Source of the DNA: Proteles cristata cristata
Lineage: Eukaryota > Chordata > Mammalia > Carnivora > Hyaenidae
NCBI GenBank assembly: GCA_017311185.1
Contig: JAESUZ010004795.1
Coordinates: 62,001 to 126,000, forward strand
Length of the DNA: 64,000 nucleotides
Reading direction: 5' to 3'
The position numbers and the translations under genes were made by a program. Of this stretch, positions 49,665-61,537 are shown one piece after another. Each line of letters begins with the position of its first letter. The first letter of the stretch is position 1. The notes under the pieces are model-generated. The model made no database searches. It was not told the DNA's origin and was given only the letters and a program-made list of their open reading frames with translations.

Positions 49665-50465
49665 CTTTTTTAAAATTTAATTTATTTATTTTTTTTTAAC
49701 TTTTTTAAAAAATATTTTTATTTATTTCTAGGAGAGAGAGAGACAGCGTGAGCAGGGGTAGGTCAGAGAGGGAGGGAGTCACAGACTGAAACAGGCTCCA
49801 GGCTCTGAGCTGGCAGTCAGCACAGAGCCCGACGCGGGGCTCGAACCCACGAACCGGGAGATCATGACCTAGGTGAAAGTCGGACGCTTAACCGACTAAG
49901 CCACCCAGGCGCCCCTAATTTATTTTTTTGAATTTACATCTAAGTTAGTTAGCATGTAGTGCAATATTGATTTCGGGAGTATATTCCTTAAGCCCCTTAC
50001 CCATTTAGCCCACACCGTCCCCACAAGCCCTCCAATAACCTTCTGTTTGTTCTCCATATTTAAGAATCTCTAATGATTTTCTCATTCTTCCTGTTTTTAT
50101 GTATTGTTTCCCTTCCCTTATGTTCATCTGTATCTTAAAGTCCTCATATGACTGAAGTCATTTGATATTTGTATTTCTCTGTCTAATTTCGTTTAACATA
50201 ATACCATCGAGTTCCATCCACATAGTTGCAAATGGCAGGATTTCATTCTTTTTTATTTCTGAGTCACACTCCATTGTGTGTGTATATATATATATGCCAC
50301 ATCTTCTTTATCCATTCACCCACTGACAGACTTTTGGGCTCTTTACATACTTTGGCTATTATTGATAGTGCTGCTGTAAACACTGGGGTGTATGTGCCCT
50401 TTTGAAACAGCGCACCTGTTTCCCTTGGATAAAATACCTAGTAGTGCAACTGCTGGGTTGTAGGG
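49665..50465 (-). mobile_element. LINE-1 F, 3'-end fragment, minus
   Basis: TCTAAGTTAGTTAGCATGTAG, CATGGTTGCAAATGGCAGG-like words and AGTAGTGCAACTGCTGGGT are the reversed carnivore L1 3' end. It is interrupted near the 3' end by a SINE. Confidence 0.85.
49693..49915 (-). mobile_element. CAN-SINE, minus, young type, in LINE-1 F
   Basis: TAATTTATTT words flank it at 49,678 and 49,916. Ends GCCACCCAGGCGCCCC. Confidence 0.93.
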
Positions 50466-50514
50466 TAGAAAATGTACTTTTAATACAAACTTAAAAATAA
50501 TGAAATGAAACCTT

Positions 50515-50750
50515 TTAGTTTGCTGGATTCTAAAGTATGGATTATATGCTTAAATTCTGTGTAATAAGAGGGATCTATTAACATAATACATTTATTAATG
50601 TTATAAGTCCTTAATTCATAAAAGTTTTCATTAGAGTTTTCCATGGTAGATTTTAATGAATATTCGTTACAACTTTATTGTCCATGAAGACATACTGATA
50701 ATTCAAAACATTCCTTTCTTCATGGGCACACAGTCACAGTTTCAAATTAT
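50515..50750 (+). repeat. Paralogous block A, copy 2 (with 7735-7945)
   Basis: Same strand and word order as 7.74-7.95 kb, with small indels. It implies a further copy of the unit 1 last intron here, outside any surviving exon. Confidence 0.65.
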
Positions 50751-50758
50751 AGATACAT

Positions 50759-50890
50759 AGGCTCACCTGGATGTCTCAGTTGGTTAAGCATCCATTTCCT
50801 GATTTCAGCTCAGGTCATGATCTCATTGTTGGGATTTTCTCTCTCTGTTCCTCCCCTCCTTGTGCACTGTTTCTTTCAAAATAAGGAAAC
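50759..50890 (+). mobile_element. CAN-SINE, plus, internally deleted
   Basis: AGGCTCACCTGGATGTCTCAG head, then a jump from CATGATCTCATTG to the CT-rich part. Confidence 0.8.
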
Positions 50891-50921
50891 TTTAAAGTAA
50901 AATTATAGTAGGTTTCCTTTA

Positions 50922-51119
50922 TTTTTAAAATTATTTTCTTAATGTTTATTTAGTTTTTGGGGGAGAGGAGCAGAGAGAGAGGGAGACAGGATCCGAAGCA
51001 GGCGCCGGGCTCTGAGCTGTCAGCACAGAGCCGGACTCAGGGCTCAAACTCATGAACCATGAGATCATGACCTGAATTGAAGTCGGACCCTCAACCGACT
51101 GAGCCATGCTGGCTCCCCA
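50922..51119 (-). mobile_element. CAN-SINE, minus
   Basis: ATAGTAGGTTTCCTTTA and ATAGTAGGTTTTCTTTA flank it. Confidence 0.92.
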
Positions 51120-51501
51120 ATAGTAGGTTTTCTTTAAATAACTCATCCATTTGATGTAGAATTTTTGGGGTTATATTTTCCTTTATTCTGGTTTGAAGTT
51201 CCGTAATAATATGCTTCCTTTTGTGTAGGAATTTTCACAGCATCATTTAGGTGTGGTTTTCTTTTTACCTGAATACTTTGTTACAGAGTGACAATTTTCA
51301 ACTCATTACATTTTTGGACAATGTGAGTGTAATCAAATATACATTGGTTTTGTACCCTTTGCTATTAAAAGTATCTGTTTATTTTTCTGCAGAAATATTA
51401 CCCATGAATACTTTGTGACTCACCTTGTGTGTTTCTTCCCTTGGCTAGTGGTCAGTGAAGGTTGTAGCATGTCTACGTGAATTGTTATAATAACAGAATC
51501 A

Positions 51502-51704
51502 GGAGCGCCTGGGTGGCTTAGTCGGTTAAGCATACGACTTTCGTTTAGGTCATGATCTCGCGGTTCGTGGGTTCGAGCCGCGCGTCGGGATCTGTGTTGA
51601 CTGCCAGCTCAGAGCCTGGAGCCTGTTTCAGTCTGTGACTCCCTCTCTCTCTGACCCTCCCCTGCTCACGCTGTCTCTCTCTCTCTCCTAGAAAAAAAGA
51701 AAAA
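51502..51704 (+). mobile_element. CAN-SINE, plus, young type
   Basis: AATAACAGAATCA exactly at 51,489 and 51,705. Confidence 0.95.
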
Positions 51705-51717
51705 AATAACAGAATCA

Positions 51718-51815
51718 ATTCCATCATCTCTTTATTGGTGAATCTATTATTAGTATGTATTTTCATTGTGGTTACCTTAGAGATTATTTAAAACATCTTA
51801 CAGGTATAACAACCC
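51718..51815 (+). mobile_element. Possible old LINE-1 3' UTR fragment
   Basis: GTGGTTACCTTAGAGATTATT then ACATCTTACAGGTATAACAA resembles the 3' UTR of ancient L1M families. Confidence 0.4.
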
Positions 51816-53130
51816 TTATATGGGCTGCTGGCCCAATGTTGGTCTGATCCACTGTAGATGGATGACATTCCACTGAGGCTGATCCACAGCTGGCAGGAAA
51901 CTCCATTCTGCTGGGGCCTCATGATGAGTGCTCTACTCTGAGGATTGTGCAAGGTACTGAGTAGTTGGGGAGCAGTTCATCAGTCAGAGTTAGTGAGTAT
52001 TTCTGCCTCAAACAGTCCCCCCAGTTTTTAGGCTAGATGCCTCTCTGTTCATTCACAGCTACTGTAGCATTTCCCCCCCCATTGGGTGGGGAGCAGAAAG
52101 AGGATGTCTGTCCATTGTGGAGACAGATACCATGAAGTTGGGGACCAGGTTGTGCTCACATTTAACATTTGTATGGATGACAGTAAGGACGCATTTGGGG
52201 GTAGCTGTTATTTTGTGCTCCACAATACCATGAATGTGTACTTAAGAGAAAAGAAGATGTGTATTTTGTATTATGTATACAGTGCGTGGATAGATGCTCA
52301 TGTCTGATAAAATGGCTCATCCATCCTATGGTCCGGTCTGACTTTTCCGTTTCTTCCCTGTGGTATTGTCCACCTGCAGGCATTGTGATCACACTTGCTC
52401 ATGGCCAAAGACGCTTGCCTCACCGTCAGTTATCACACTGTGTTCCATGCAGCAAGGAGGAAGTGTAAATCTGATGGGACTTGAGGAATTTATTTTGCAA
52501 TCACTCCTTTTTTCACTCAGGAAAGACAATCCTTTTCAAAGCACTTCTCTCCCATCTCATTGACCAGAACATTGACAAACCACAACTCTAAGTAACAATG
52601 TATCTGTAACACAGGGACATATGTGAGATTGTCAGGAATGGCCAGTGTTACCTGAAGTGTTTTAAGGGATCTGACACAAAGGACATCATGCTTTGCATTG
52701 TAATCAGTTGTCTAAACCCTGAAATTTAGACTACACTTACCCAGGTCCACAAGAATTTATCATGTATGCAAACAGAGTGCTTATTCTTTATACTTGAGCA
52801 CAAGGAGCTTCTTAAGAGTGCAATTATTTGTTGTCTTATAGTAAAAATCATGAAATGCATATTGGTATTGATAATGCTGCTATATTCTACTTCATTATAA
52901 AATACTATCTATTAATGTGTGGCTGTATGTGTTTCATATTTTATTTGGTGAAATATCTGAATAAATTCTAATTCATGTTAAGTTGTATTATTTCATGACA
53001 GAATGTGAGGACGAGTGCATTTCTAGGTGATTCCAGGATGCTCAAGGAGGCCACTTAGGAAAATGAGACAAGGAAGACCTGCAAACTGGAACAGACTATG
53101 TTAGAGTCAGACTCGTTGATGAATTTAAAA
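51816..53130. other. Unassigned, 1.3 kb
   Basis: No exon, finger or transposon recognised. The longest frames (52,086-52,307 plus; 52,392-52,162 minus) overlap each other and look like chance. Confidence 0.3.
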
Positions 53131-53136
53131 AATGTG

Positions 53137-53157
53137 GTGTGTGTGTGTGTGTGTGTG
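53137..53157. repeat. (GT)n microsatellite
   Basis: About ten GT units. Confidence 0.95.
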
Positions 53158-53235
53158 ATGCCACTAATCTCACCACAAACATAGAGGTTTCTAAAAGTAA
53201 CTTTTATGTGCATAACTCAGGGATAGCCTGTGACT

Positions 53236-53430
53236 TAGTTATTGCAGAGACTGTCAAATTGATGTTGCATCAGATTTACCTGGAGCACCGATAAAATATC
53301 AGATTTCTAGGCCTTTCCCCATTTTATCATTTCAATAGTTCTGGGCTGTAACTCCCCATTTTTCCTTTCTCACAAGTTCTCAGTTGTTGCTTAAGGTCAT
53401 GTTTTGGGAAGCTACTTGGAGAATAAATCT
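53236..53430 (+). mobile_element. MER5-like hAT DNA-transposon fragment
   Basis: TTGCATCAGATTTACCTGGAGC, TCTAGGCCTTTCCC, and CACAAGTTCTCAG resemble a diverged MER5 copy. Confidence 0.5.
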
Positions 53431-53478
53431 CTGGGGGCATATTTATGGTTGTTATCTTGAATAAAGGTACTAGTCCAT

Positions 53479-53657
53479 GGTGGTGCCTGGGAAGCTCAGT
53501 TGGTTAGGTGTTTAACTTCTGCTAAGGTCATGATATTGTGGTTTGTTACCTAAAGCTCCACATCGGGCTCTGCAGTGACAGTATGGAGCCCGCTTCAGAT
53601 CCTCTGTCTCCCGGTCTCCCCACCCCTCCCAGCTTGATGTTGTTCTTTCTCTCTCAA
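53479..53657 (+). mobile_element. CAN-SINE, plus, old
   Basis: TGGTGCCTGGGAAGCTCAGTTGG head and CTCTCAAAAATAAAC tail. Confidence 0.88.
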
Positions 53658-53672
53658 AAATAAACAAAAACA

Positions 53673-53896
53673 GGGGCGCCTGGGTGGCTTAGTCGGTTAA
53701 GCGTCCAACTTTCGCTTAGGTCATGATCTCGCGGTTCGTGGGTTGGAGCCCCGCATCGGGCTCTGTGCTGACTGCCAGCTCAGAGCCTGGAGCCTGTTTC
53801 AGAGTCTGTGACTCCCTCTCTCTCTGACCCTCCCCCTGCTCATGCTGTCTCTCTCTCTCTCCTAGAAATAAATAAAACATTAAAAAAATTTTAAAA
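53673..53896 (+). mobile_element. CAN-SINE, plus, young, inserted in the tail of the previous SINE
   Basis: The target duplication AAATAAACAAAAACA (53,658 and 53,897) is the older SINE's own tail. Confidence 0.95.
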
Positions 53897-53911
53897 AAAT
53901 AAACAAAAACA

Positions 53912-55340
53912 TTAAAGAAAAATATTAGCCCATGAAGAATGCAGTCAGATACACAGATGACAAATGAACTGTTGCAGGTGGACTCTGGTCCTGGTTTCTA
54001 GATGTGAACGTGGGCTCATGTGTTTGGGCTTCTCTTGTGTGTTAAGCCTGGAAGGCTGACCACTGTACCTTATCCTCAGTTAGTCAAATAAATACACACT
54101 CGGTTATTTAACATCGGCAGAAACGGAATCAGATTTATCCAAATAGCTATAGTTATAAAAGTTAAAATCATTAGAATAAAGCATCTATAACAGGGAATCA
54201 TACATTTTAAGTACAATAGGGTGACTTTAGAGTTTGGTGAGTTTGGTGAATAGTGTAGATTAGATTTCATTTTTCATGGAATCCGTAGCCCACAACTCAT
54301 GGTTCCCTGCTGATTTCACTATTTCTGAATATACATATTGAACCATGGAAAATGGAAGCTGTGTATTGAGAGTGAAAATGATCTCTCTGGTCCAGATTTT
54401 CACTGGACACTTGCGTGATTTCTACCTCTTATGTCATCATTTCCTTTACTCTGGTGTAACTAGGGCAAGGTGGACAGGTTTTCTCAGTTACTGAATGTAG
54501 GCAAGTGTTGGGCACTATCTGAGGGAATCCCAGACACCTTAGCAGCTTTTGGTTTGAAACATTTTCTCCATGATTTGATACAGACCTTCCCTCCCCCCCG
54601 CCCCCCAGCTTCTCAGAGAGTCCAGAGGTGAGTCCATTGGCAACTCTGGTCCTTGAGTGTCTTCCAGTCCATCACCATCAGTCCCAGGAACTCCAGGTGG
54701 GCAAAGTATTAAGTAACAGTCTCACCTGTCATTGCCCTTCCAGTATCCTCTGCTGGATCCAACCTGAGCTGGTAAATATCACCGCTCCTAGGTACATGTG
54801 TGACAAGAAGAACAAGAGATACATTGCAAACATTATAGGCTTTGGATAATGTTCTGATACACTTTCTGACAAGCACAAGGATGTACTCTATGCAGCATTC
54901 AGATGTACCCAGATGTTTTGTTTCTAGGATTCATTATGGTTTTTATTCTGTGCATGCCCAAGCCGAGGGGGGAACACCTTTATAAGAACAGTATCTCACC
55001 TAGATCCTCCCCTGAGATAACAGCTACACCAAGAATTCTAGTTTTGGGGAGCACTTTCGTACCATTTTATACCCTCTCTTCCACTCATTGTACCTTTTCT
55101 CTTTCATTAGATAAACTTTGGAGCCTTAACGAAAGCCTGATTCTCACACAGCAACCCTTTATTCTTTGGTGTGGTGACCACTGTGTATCCAGGTTATTCT
55201 CTCTGTGGGAGGCAAAAGAAAACACTTTTTGTCCCTGTCAGTCATTTATATATTCATGTCTGTTACGCACAATTACACGCAGTCACATTGTAGATAAAAT
55301 GTGGGCAAGATAATCTAGTAATAAATAATAACGTATATCC
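53912..55340. other. No gene recognised, 1.4 kb
   Basis: Contains a C-rich run at about 54,590-54,608. The 136-codon plus frame at 54,903-55,313 has no conserved motif that I know. Confidence 0.3.
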
Positions 55341-55357
55341 ATACAATGAATCTTTTT

Positions 55358-55573
55358 GGGGGCGCCTGGATGGCTCAGTCAGTTAAGCGTCCGCTTTGGC
55401 TCAGGTCATGATCTCACGGTTCGTGGTTCGAGCCCCACGTCGGGCTCTGTGCTAACAGCTCAGAGCCTGGAGCTTGTTTCAGAGTCTGTGTCTCCCTCTC
55501 TCTCTGACCCAGCCCTGCTCATGCTGTCTCTCTCTCTCTCAGAAATAAATAAAAGATAAAAAAATTTAAACAA
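55358..55573 (+). mobile_element. CAN-SINE, plus
   Basis: ATACAATGAATCTTTTT and ATACAATGAATTCTTTTT flank it. Confidence 0.95.
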
Positions 55574-56439
55574 ATACAATGAATTCTTTTTATAAGTATT
55601 ATATAATTATCCATACAATTATGTTGTATTAATGCTTCTAGCAGATAAGGAAGAATCTAATCAGTACTAAACAGTTTGCCTAGACTGAGATACTCAAAAT
55701 ATCTGGATGTATCCTTCAATATGAGGTATTATATTTGCCTAACATTTGCCTGGGCATGGGGCTATTGGAGACAGTTTCACAATGGGGGTTAACATATTTG
55801 GTGACCCTTCCAATACCTACAGACCCTGATGAGATTAAGGGGCAGAAGAATACCTAAGTGGCAACAATCATGGGCTTTAAAACCTGCCAACTAGGTCCTG
55901 CCTTAATGAAACCCAGGACAGGGTGGGGGTGGGGATCAGGGAAGGAAGATCTTTAACATTGCAAGGTTAAGATCCACAAAATATCTAGAATCATGACAAC
56001 TTCCGCTACCACTATAACTTGTGCTAAATTGAAATCGGAGGCTTCTTATTCCAGTGTATTTAGTGTATGAAATTTCTTTGGGCAGGCTTACGACTGACAG
56101 TGGGAAGAACCCAGAGTGAGGGGATCAGAGCCGATAGCCAGCTCCCTCCCTTGCCCAAAGCAGATCCACCCCCTTCTGAGACTGTGCCCAGGTCTACCTG
56201 GCTCTGAGATCTCCTGCCTTCCCAGGACAGATTAGAGGAGGTGAGATTCTGAGTCATTGTTTTCATCTCCCAGGGTGATGCTCACAATTCCAAATACCCA
56301 GAACCAGATAAATGGGAGCACAGGACTGTATTTTTTAGTCCCTCCATTTCTCTTTTTATCATTAAATCTGTTTTTCATGACCCTTCACCCAGAACCCTGT
56401 TTTCCATTCCTGTAGGTTCACTAGTTGTTCAAGTAACAA
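55574..56439. other. No gene recognised
   Basis: About 0.9 kb of unassigned sequence between a SINE and an old LINE-1 end. Confidence 0.3.
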
Positions 56440-57075
56440 AATATAAATGTATGTATTTTTAAAATATGATTACAACTATCTAGCTAATTAACATGCCCAT
56501 CACCTCATATAGTTAGAGTCTTGATTTATTTATTTTAAAAAAAATGTTTATTTATTTTTGAGAGACAGAGAGACTGTGTGTTGAGGGAGGAGGGGAATAG
56601 TGAGACAGAGATGCAGGATCTGAAGCAGGGTCTACGCCCTGAGCTGTTGGCACAGAGCCGAACTTGGGGCTCAAACCCACAAACTGTGAGATCATGACCT
56701 GAGCCGAAGTCCAAAGCTGACTTGACTGAGCCACCTGGTGCCCCAATTTTTGATTTTTAAATTTTTGTTGAGAACATCGAAGATACACTCTCTTAGCAAA
56801 TTTCAAGTATGATAGACATGTAATTATGTGTAAGTTACCATGCTGTACTTTAGATCTCCAGTGGTTCATGGATACCTGAACTTTTGTACATTTTGACCAA
56901 CATCTCCCATTGTGCCCTCAGCCAACTCCTGGCCATCACAGTTACACTCTGCTTTAGGAGTTCATCATTATTAGATTCCAGATATAATTGAGTTCATGCA
57001 ATAGTGGCCATTTTCTGTGGCTTATACTACTTAGCATAATATCCCCTTATTATTCTAAATGGAAGGATATCCTTT
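56440..57075 (-). mobile_element. Old LINE-1 3'-end fragment, split by a SINE
   Basis: CTAATTAACATGCCCATCACC before the SINE and CTTAGCAAATTTCAAGTATG, CATGCTGTACTTTAGATCTCC after it are consecutive words of an old reversed L1 3' UTR. Confidence 0.8.
56531..56744 (-). mobile_element. CAN-SINE, minus
   Basis: ATGTTTATTTATTTTTGAG tail complement, ending GAGCCACCTGGTGCCCC. Confidence 0.92.
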
Positions 57076-57446
57076 TTTTTTAAGGCTGAAGCATAAATAT
57101 AATTTATGATGCATCATATCTTTTATGATCTAACATAATTTATAACACACGTTTTCCATAATCATTCATAGAAAGCAGAGAAACTAGTGGGAGATGACAT
57201 GTCCTATTTTTTAGCATGACTATGTTTGAAGGAAGCAAACCTGGAAACAACAATGTGGAAGAATTAAGATCATCATGTATTAGTGATGAGGCTGTGCATA
57301 GTACAGGAAACTGGCATTGATTTATAGACTCAAACATTTCTCTATCCTATTAAAAAATGTAAAGTAAACACCATAAAAAGTCTCTGAATATAAAATCTCC
57401 CTTTCTTTAAGTATTTTTCATTCAATATTTCACTTCTATGATATTA
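57076..57446. other. No feature recognised
   Basis: AT-rich stretch between an old LINE-1 end and a SINE. Confidence 0.3.
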
Positions 57447-57651
57447 AAAAATTTTTAATGTTTTATTTATTTATGAGAGAGAGAGAGAGTAGGGTAGGGT
57501 CAGAGAGAGAGGGAGATACAGAATCTGAGGCAGGCTCCAGGCTCTGAGCTAGCTTTCAGCACAGAACCTGAGGTGGGGCTTCACCCATGAACTGTGAGAT
57601 CATGACCTGACCTGAAGTTGGACACTCAACCGACTGAGCCCCCAGGTGCCC
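57447..57651 (-). mobile_element. CAN-SINE, minus
   Basis: AATGTTTTATTTATTTATG tail complement, ending GAGCCCCCAGGTGCCCC. Confidence 0.92.
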
Positions 57652-57899
57652 CAATATCAAAGAATTGTTAATACAAACACTTTACTCAATAGGGAGAAAG
57701 AAGAGGAGGCACATGGATGGCGCCTCATATCACATTATCCTGGTTACTATAGAACACCTACTGCCCAACTGTCAGGTGATTATGAGGATTAAATCACATC
57801 ATGCCTGTGAGTTTCCCACAACTTCCTTCTGAACACAAAGTTCATGCTTAATAAGCATGGCAGTAACCCACGTATACACGTTGTTATTCAAATAGAGAC

Positions 57900-58640
57900 C
57901 TACTCAGACATTAGAGCGTTCAGAGCCTTCTGTCTGTAAACTGTGAAGCGCAATGGGAGCATGTGGTCCTGCGGGATGGTGACAGTGGCCTTTGTTGGGA
58001 ACCAACAGTAGACTCACCACAGAGGAAAGGAGGTGGCAAACTCCTCCTCGGGGACTCAGCATGAGCTGTTTGTGTTGAGTCAGATGGTGGCTGCGGGGGC
58101 TCAGGCGTGCTGTGCTGCATCTCGCGTGGAGTGCCACTAACCACGGGTGTGGGGGGGCCGCGTCAGCACTAACAAGGACCCGGTGGCAGATGCCAGGTCA
58201 CAGGCCCGATTCCAAACCAGCAGAATCACCGTCTCTTCTCTGGGACCTGGACCACGTGATTTATATGCACATGAAAACTTGAAAGCACAGAACTGCTTAT
58301 CAGCCTGGGTTTACAAGAAACATCCCACGGCGAGTTTCAAGAACCAGCATCACCTGGACCCTCGGCCGGAGTCTGTCTATTGGTCAGAGTGAGAGCATCG
58401 GTGCTGATTTAACCATGAGCCTCAGGTGATTCTCGGGTGAGGCCAGGGAGAAGCTCGAGGAGCCGCAGACGTATTTGGGAGGCTGCGTCCGGCTTTCAGT
58501 TGAAGAGACGATGATAGTCTTTTATGTGTGGACTTGGAGGGAGCAGGTCAGTACAGCCCCCGTTCCTTGAGCTGTGGCGGGATGTGCGGCTGTCTGTGGG
58601 GAGGTGGGATATCTGAAACCCGGGATGAGAAACTCACAGG
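57900..58640 (+). promoter_or_regulatory. CpG-rich region upstream of unit 4
   Basis: The densest CpG stretch outside the LINE-1 5' region, with roughly twenty CpGs in about 600 bases (for example GGCTGCGTCCGGC near 58,483). It ends shortly before the MAASQ exon, the position of a KRAB-ZNF promoter and first exon. Confidence 0.45.
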
Positions 58641-58720
58641 TAAGTGTCCATTCAAGAGCTCCTTTTTTTCTGAATCTTTCCTGTGATGAAGTCACAGAGA
58701 GGGCGTTTTCTGCATTTCAG

Positions 58721-58861
58721 GATTCTTCTGCCTCGGAGGTGATGAGAGCAGATGAAGAGGCTTTGCTGAGGCCTTGAAAGGCCGACAGGTGTGACTTCTC
58801 CCCGTCCTATCTCCCCATGAGCACTTGAGAGCAGGGAGAGGAAGACATGGCTGCTTCTCAG
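58721..58861 (+). CDS. KRAB-ZNF unit 4, start exon (MAASQ)
   Basis: An exon between a strong acceptor (GTTTTCTGCATTTCAG) and a donor CTCAG|GTAATC. The last 15 bases (58,847-58,861) are ATG GCT GCT TCT CAG, the same M-A-x-S-Q start in the same phase as unit 1, with a GAAGACATGG context. The rest is 5' untranslated. No KRAB-A exon follows before the decayed KRAB-B at 60.9 kb, so whether it still starts a protein is doubtful; an exon beyond the window could be joined instead. Confidence 0.5.
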
Positions 58862-59698
58862 GTAATCTTGTCCTGACTTAGCTCAGGGACTGTGTCCTCG
58901 TTCTTACTGAGATGCTATGATTTTAGAACTTGCAAGCATTTACTTTTTTACCTCTGGTGCACGTGCCTGGCAGATTTGTTTTGTATCCCTTTCATGACAG
59001 TCAAATTCAGCTCTTTAGGACATTCCTGGGTTGCTTCTCTGGGCCTTCTCTTCATTCTCTCCCACCGGCTTTCCCGTACAGCATGAAGACTCCTACCATG
59101 AATTCATGACCTGCAACTATTGAAAATATTCCCTCTGGGATAGATGACTGTGGCGCTGTTTTAATACCCAAGATTATCACTGGAGATGGGTCTGGTTTCA
59201 GGACCCCAGGGAAGGGGTAGAATATATAATATTTAGGTCCTGTCTGGGTGTGGCCTCAGCCTAAGGAAACTAGTTAATGAACATGAACAAAGAAACCAGA
59301 TGATTGTTGGGCCCAAGATACGTGAGTGTTCTGAAAAAGAGAGCCTTGCTCTCTAGATTTCTTCAAAAAGCGACTATTTAAAATATGTTAAAGATTATAG
59401 AATGTGAGATGAATCTGTGCTTGAATTTGCATAAAACTGCTGTATCTTCCTGTTGGAATTATGACTAGTCTTTGTTTTGTATCTTGCAAACTATATCACA
59501 GCAGCAATGAGTCCTTCTATGCAGCAGGCCACCGTTATCAGTTTGTCTTGTTGCAGTTAATGTTAACTTTATTCACTTGGTTCAGGGTCTCTTTCCCAGA
59601 TTCACCTTGAAAATGAAGGCTCTCACCTTTGGTTATTGGAGATACTGGTTTTTGCAAATACAAGTTGTTAGTTCTTAATCTCATAAGATTCCATTTTC
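58862..59698. other. Unit 4 intron; KRAB-A not found
   Basis: I looked here for the RDVA.EFS / LENY coding words of KRAB-A on the plus strand and saw none. Confidence 0.5.
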
Positions 59699-59917
59699 GG
59701 GGCGCCTGTTTGTCTCAGTTGGTTAATCGTCCTACTTTGGATCAGGTCATGATCTCATGATTCGTGGGTTTGAACCCTGCTTGGGCTCTGTGCTAACAGC
59801 TAGTTCAGATCCTGGAGACTGTTTCAGATTCTGTATCTCCCTCCCTCTCTGACCGTCCACTGCTCACACTCCCTCCCTCTCTCTGAGAAGTAAATAAAAC
59901 ATTAAAAAAATTTTTTT
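59699..59917 (+). mobile_element. CAN-SINE, plus
   Basis: GGGGCGCCTGTTTGTCTCAG head. AGATTCCATTTTC and AATTCGATTTTC on the two sides. Confidence 0.92.
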
Positions 59918-60086
59918 AATTCGATTTTCTTCTACACAATGTGAGAGACGCTTTATCATTTATCGCTCTTATTTTCAGCAAAAGGCAACCAGTATCGTAT
60001 AATTATGGTATGTTCAAGTGTCTTAAAATTCTAAAGAGTAGCTCAGCACAAATGACGAAGGACATCATTAGAAAAAGGAACTAATT

Positions 60087-60313
60087 GGGGCGCCTGGGTG
60101 GCTTAGTCGGTTGAGCGTCCGACTTTCGCTTAGGTCATGGTCTCGCGGTTCGTGGGTTGGAGCCCCGCATCGGGCTCTGTGCTGACTGCCAGCTCAGAGC
60201 CTGGAGCCTGTTTCGGAGTCTGTGTCTCCCTCTCTCTCTGACCCCCCTGCTCATGCAGTCTCTCTCTCTCCCTAGAAATAAATAAAAAATATTAAAAAAA
60301 AAAGAAAAGAAAA
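60087..60313 (+). mobile_element. CAN-SINE, plus, young type
   Basis: GAAAAAGGAACTAATT exactly at 60,071 and 60,314. Confidence 0.97.
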
Positions 60314-60519
60314 GAAAAAGGAACTAATTAAGCATTTGTTGGTGTGAAGAACGAAGTATTCATGATGTTTTAATTTAACATTCCCGTTTTTCTGAGGGAT
60401 CTGTGACCTTCACTATAGATTAGTTATAATTCTAGAGCCTAAATGGCCTAGAATATTGTACATGTCTCAAAATCCAATATCTATTTTGATTCAGTAGTAC
60501 TTCAAATTAGAGTGAAGGA

Positions 60520-60730
60520 GGGGCGCCTGGGTGGCTCAGTGAGTTAAGTGTCCAACATCGGCTCAGGTCATGATCTCCCGGGTTGTGGGTTTGAGCCCCA
60601 CGTCAGGCTGACAGCTCAGAGCCTGGTATTTGCTTCAGATTTTGTATCTCCCTCTCTGTCTGGCTCTCCCTTCCTCACGCTCTCTCTGTCCCTCAGAAAT
60701 TAATAAAATAGTTTTAAGAAAATGTAAACC
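60520..60730 (+). mobile_element. CAN-SINE, plus
   Basis: GGGGCGCCTGGGTGGCTCAG head. AGTGAAGGA occurs before and after. Confidence 0.93.
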
Positions 60731-60909
60731 AAAGTGAAGGAGTGGAACATTGAAAAGCCTTCCTAAGTGTTCTAAAGTTGCCACCAAGAAAGTGTGTTTG
60801 GAGAAATCATGTTCTGTATTCTTCTGTGATGTTTCTCTTGTGAGCACAGGGCTGGATTTGAAACTGTAGGTTCTCCAGCAAGAGTCATGTTTCCTTTTCT
60901 TGTAAATGG

Positions 60910-61004
60910 GCCTTGCTGTCTCTAGACTCGAACTGGGCAAGATCTTTGGAAAAGGAAATTGCCCTGGTGCATGAAGAGACAGGGGATTATAACCACACAC
61001 CCAG
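60910..61004 (+). pseudogene. KRAB-ZNF unit 4, decayed KRAB-B exon
   Basis: Aligning the three units places a B exon of 95 bases here, one short of 96. It begins GCCTTGCTGTCTC (GLAVS, a typical B-box start). The acceptor AG is now GG (TGTAAATGG), and the frame is lost after about 20 codons. The donor ACCCAG|GTAAAT survives. An alternative acceptor (TCTCTAG at 60,925) would give a 79-base exon with an open but un-KRAB-like frame. Confidence 0.6.
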
Positions 61005-61330
61005 GTAAATGGGAACGAATGAAGCAGATGTCAGAGGTAAGGGTCAAAAGTGGGGAAAAAATACGACGTTAAAATGTGACTTTGAAAGCTCTGCTTCAAT
61101 GGACTGATTGTAGAAGCCTAGGTTTATTTCTTCAGTGGTCACAGAGGGGCATGAGCTGTCTCTCTCTTCTCCTGCTCCTACATCCTCTAAAGAGCTTCCC
61201 TCTGTGCCAGTGTCTTCCATGGCATTCACAGTGAAACCCAAAAGCCTCCCCATGGCCAGTGAGAGTCTGTATGATTGAACTGTTGCTCCATTGCTTTGAG
61301 GGGCCTGTGAAAATCTCTTACTTGGGAACT
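61005..61330 (+). repeat. Paralogous intron of unit 4 (with 44,856-45,130)
   Basis: AATGAAGCAGATGNCAGAGGT, GTAGAAGCCTAG/GAGAAGCCTAG, TCACAGAGGGNCAT and CATTCACAGTGA/CATCCACAGTGA follow the order seen in units 1 and 3, in the orientation of unit 3. Confidence 0.75.
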
Positions 61331-61537
61331 AGGTACTGCACTTTCAGGTTTTCCTGAAGTGTTTTGGATGTTGGGTGAGCCTTCCTGGGATTAGAGATGG
61401 TTTCTCTTCTGTTGCATCATCAGTAATCTTAAAAACCATGATGGCACAAATATAGAAAAAACACTAAGAAATAGAAAAGAAGGGTGGTTTAGAGGGATAC
61501 TTAATAGGCCAGTCATTTTCTTTATGTATTTGGTTAA

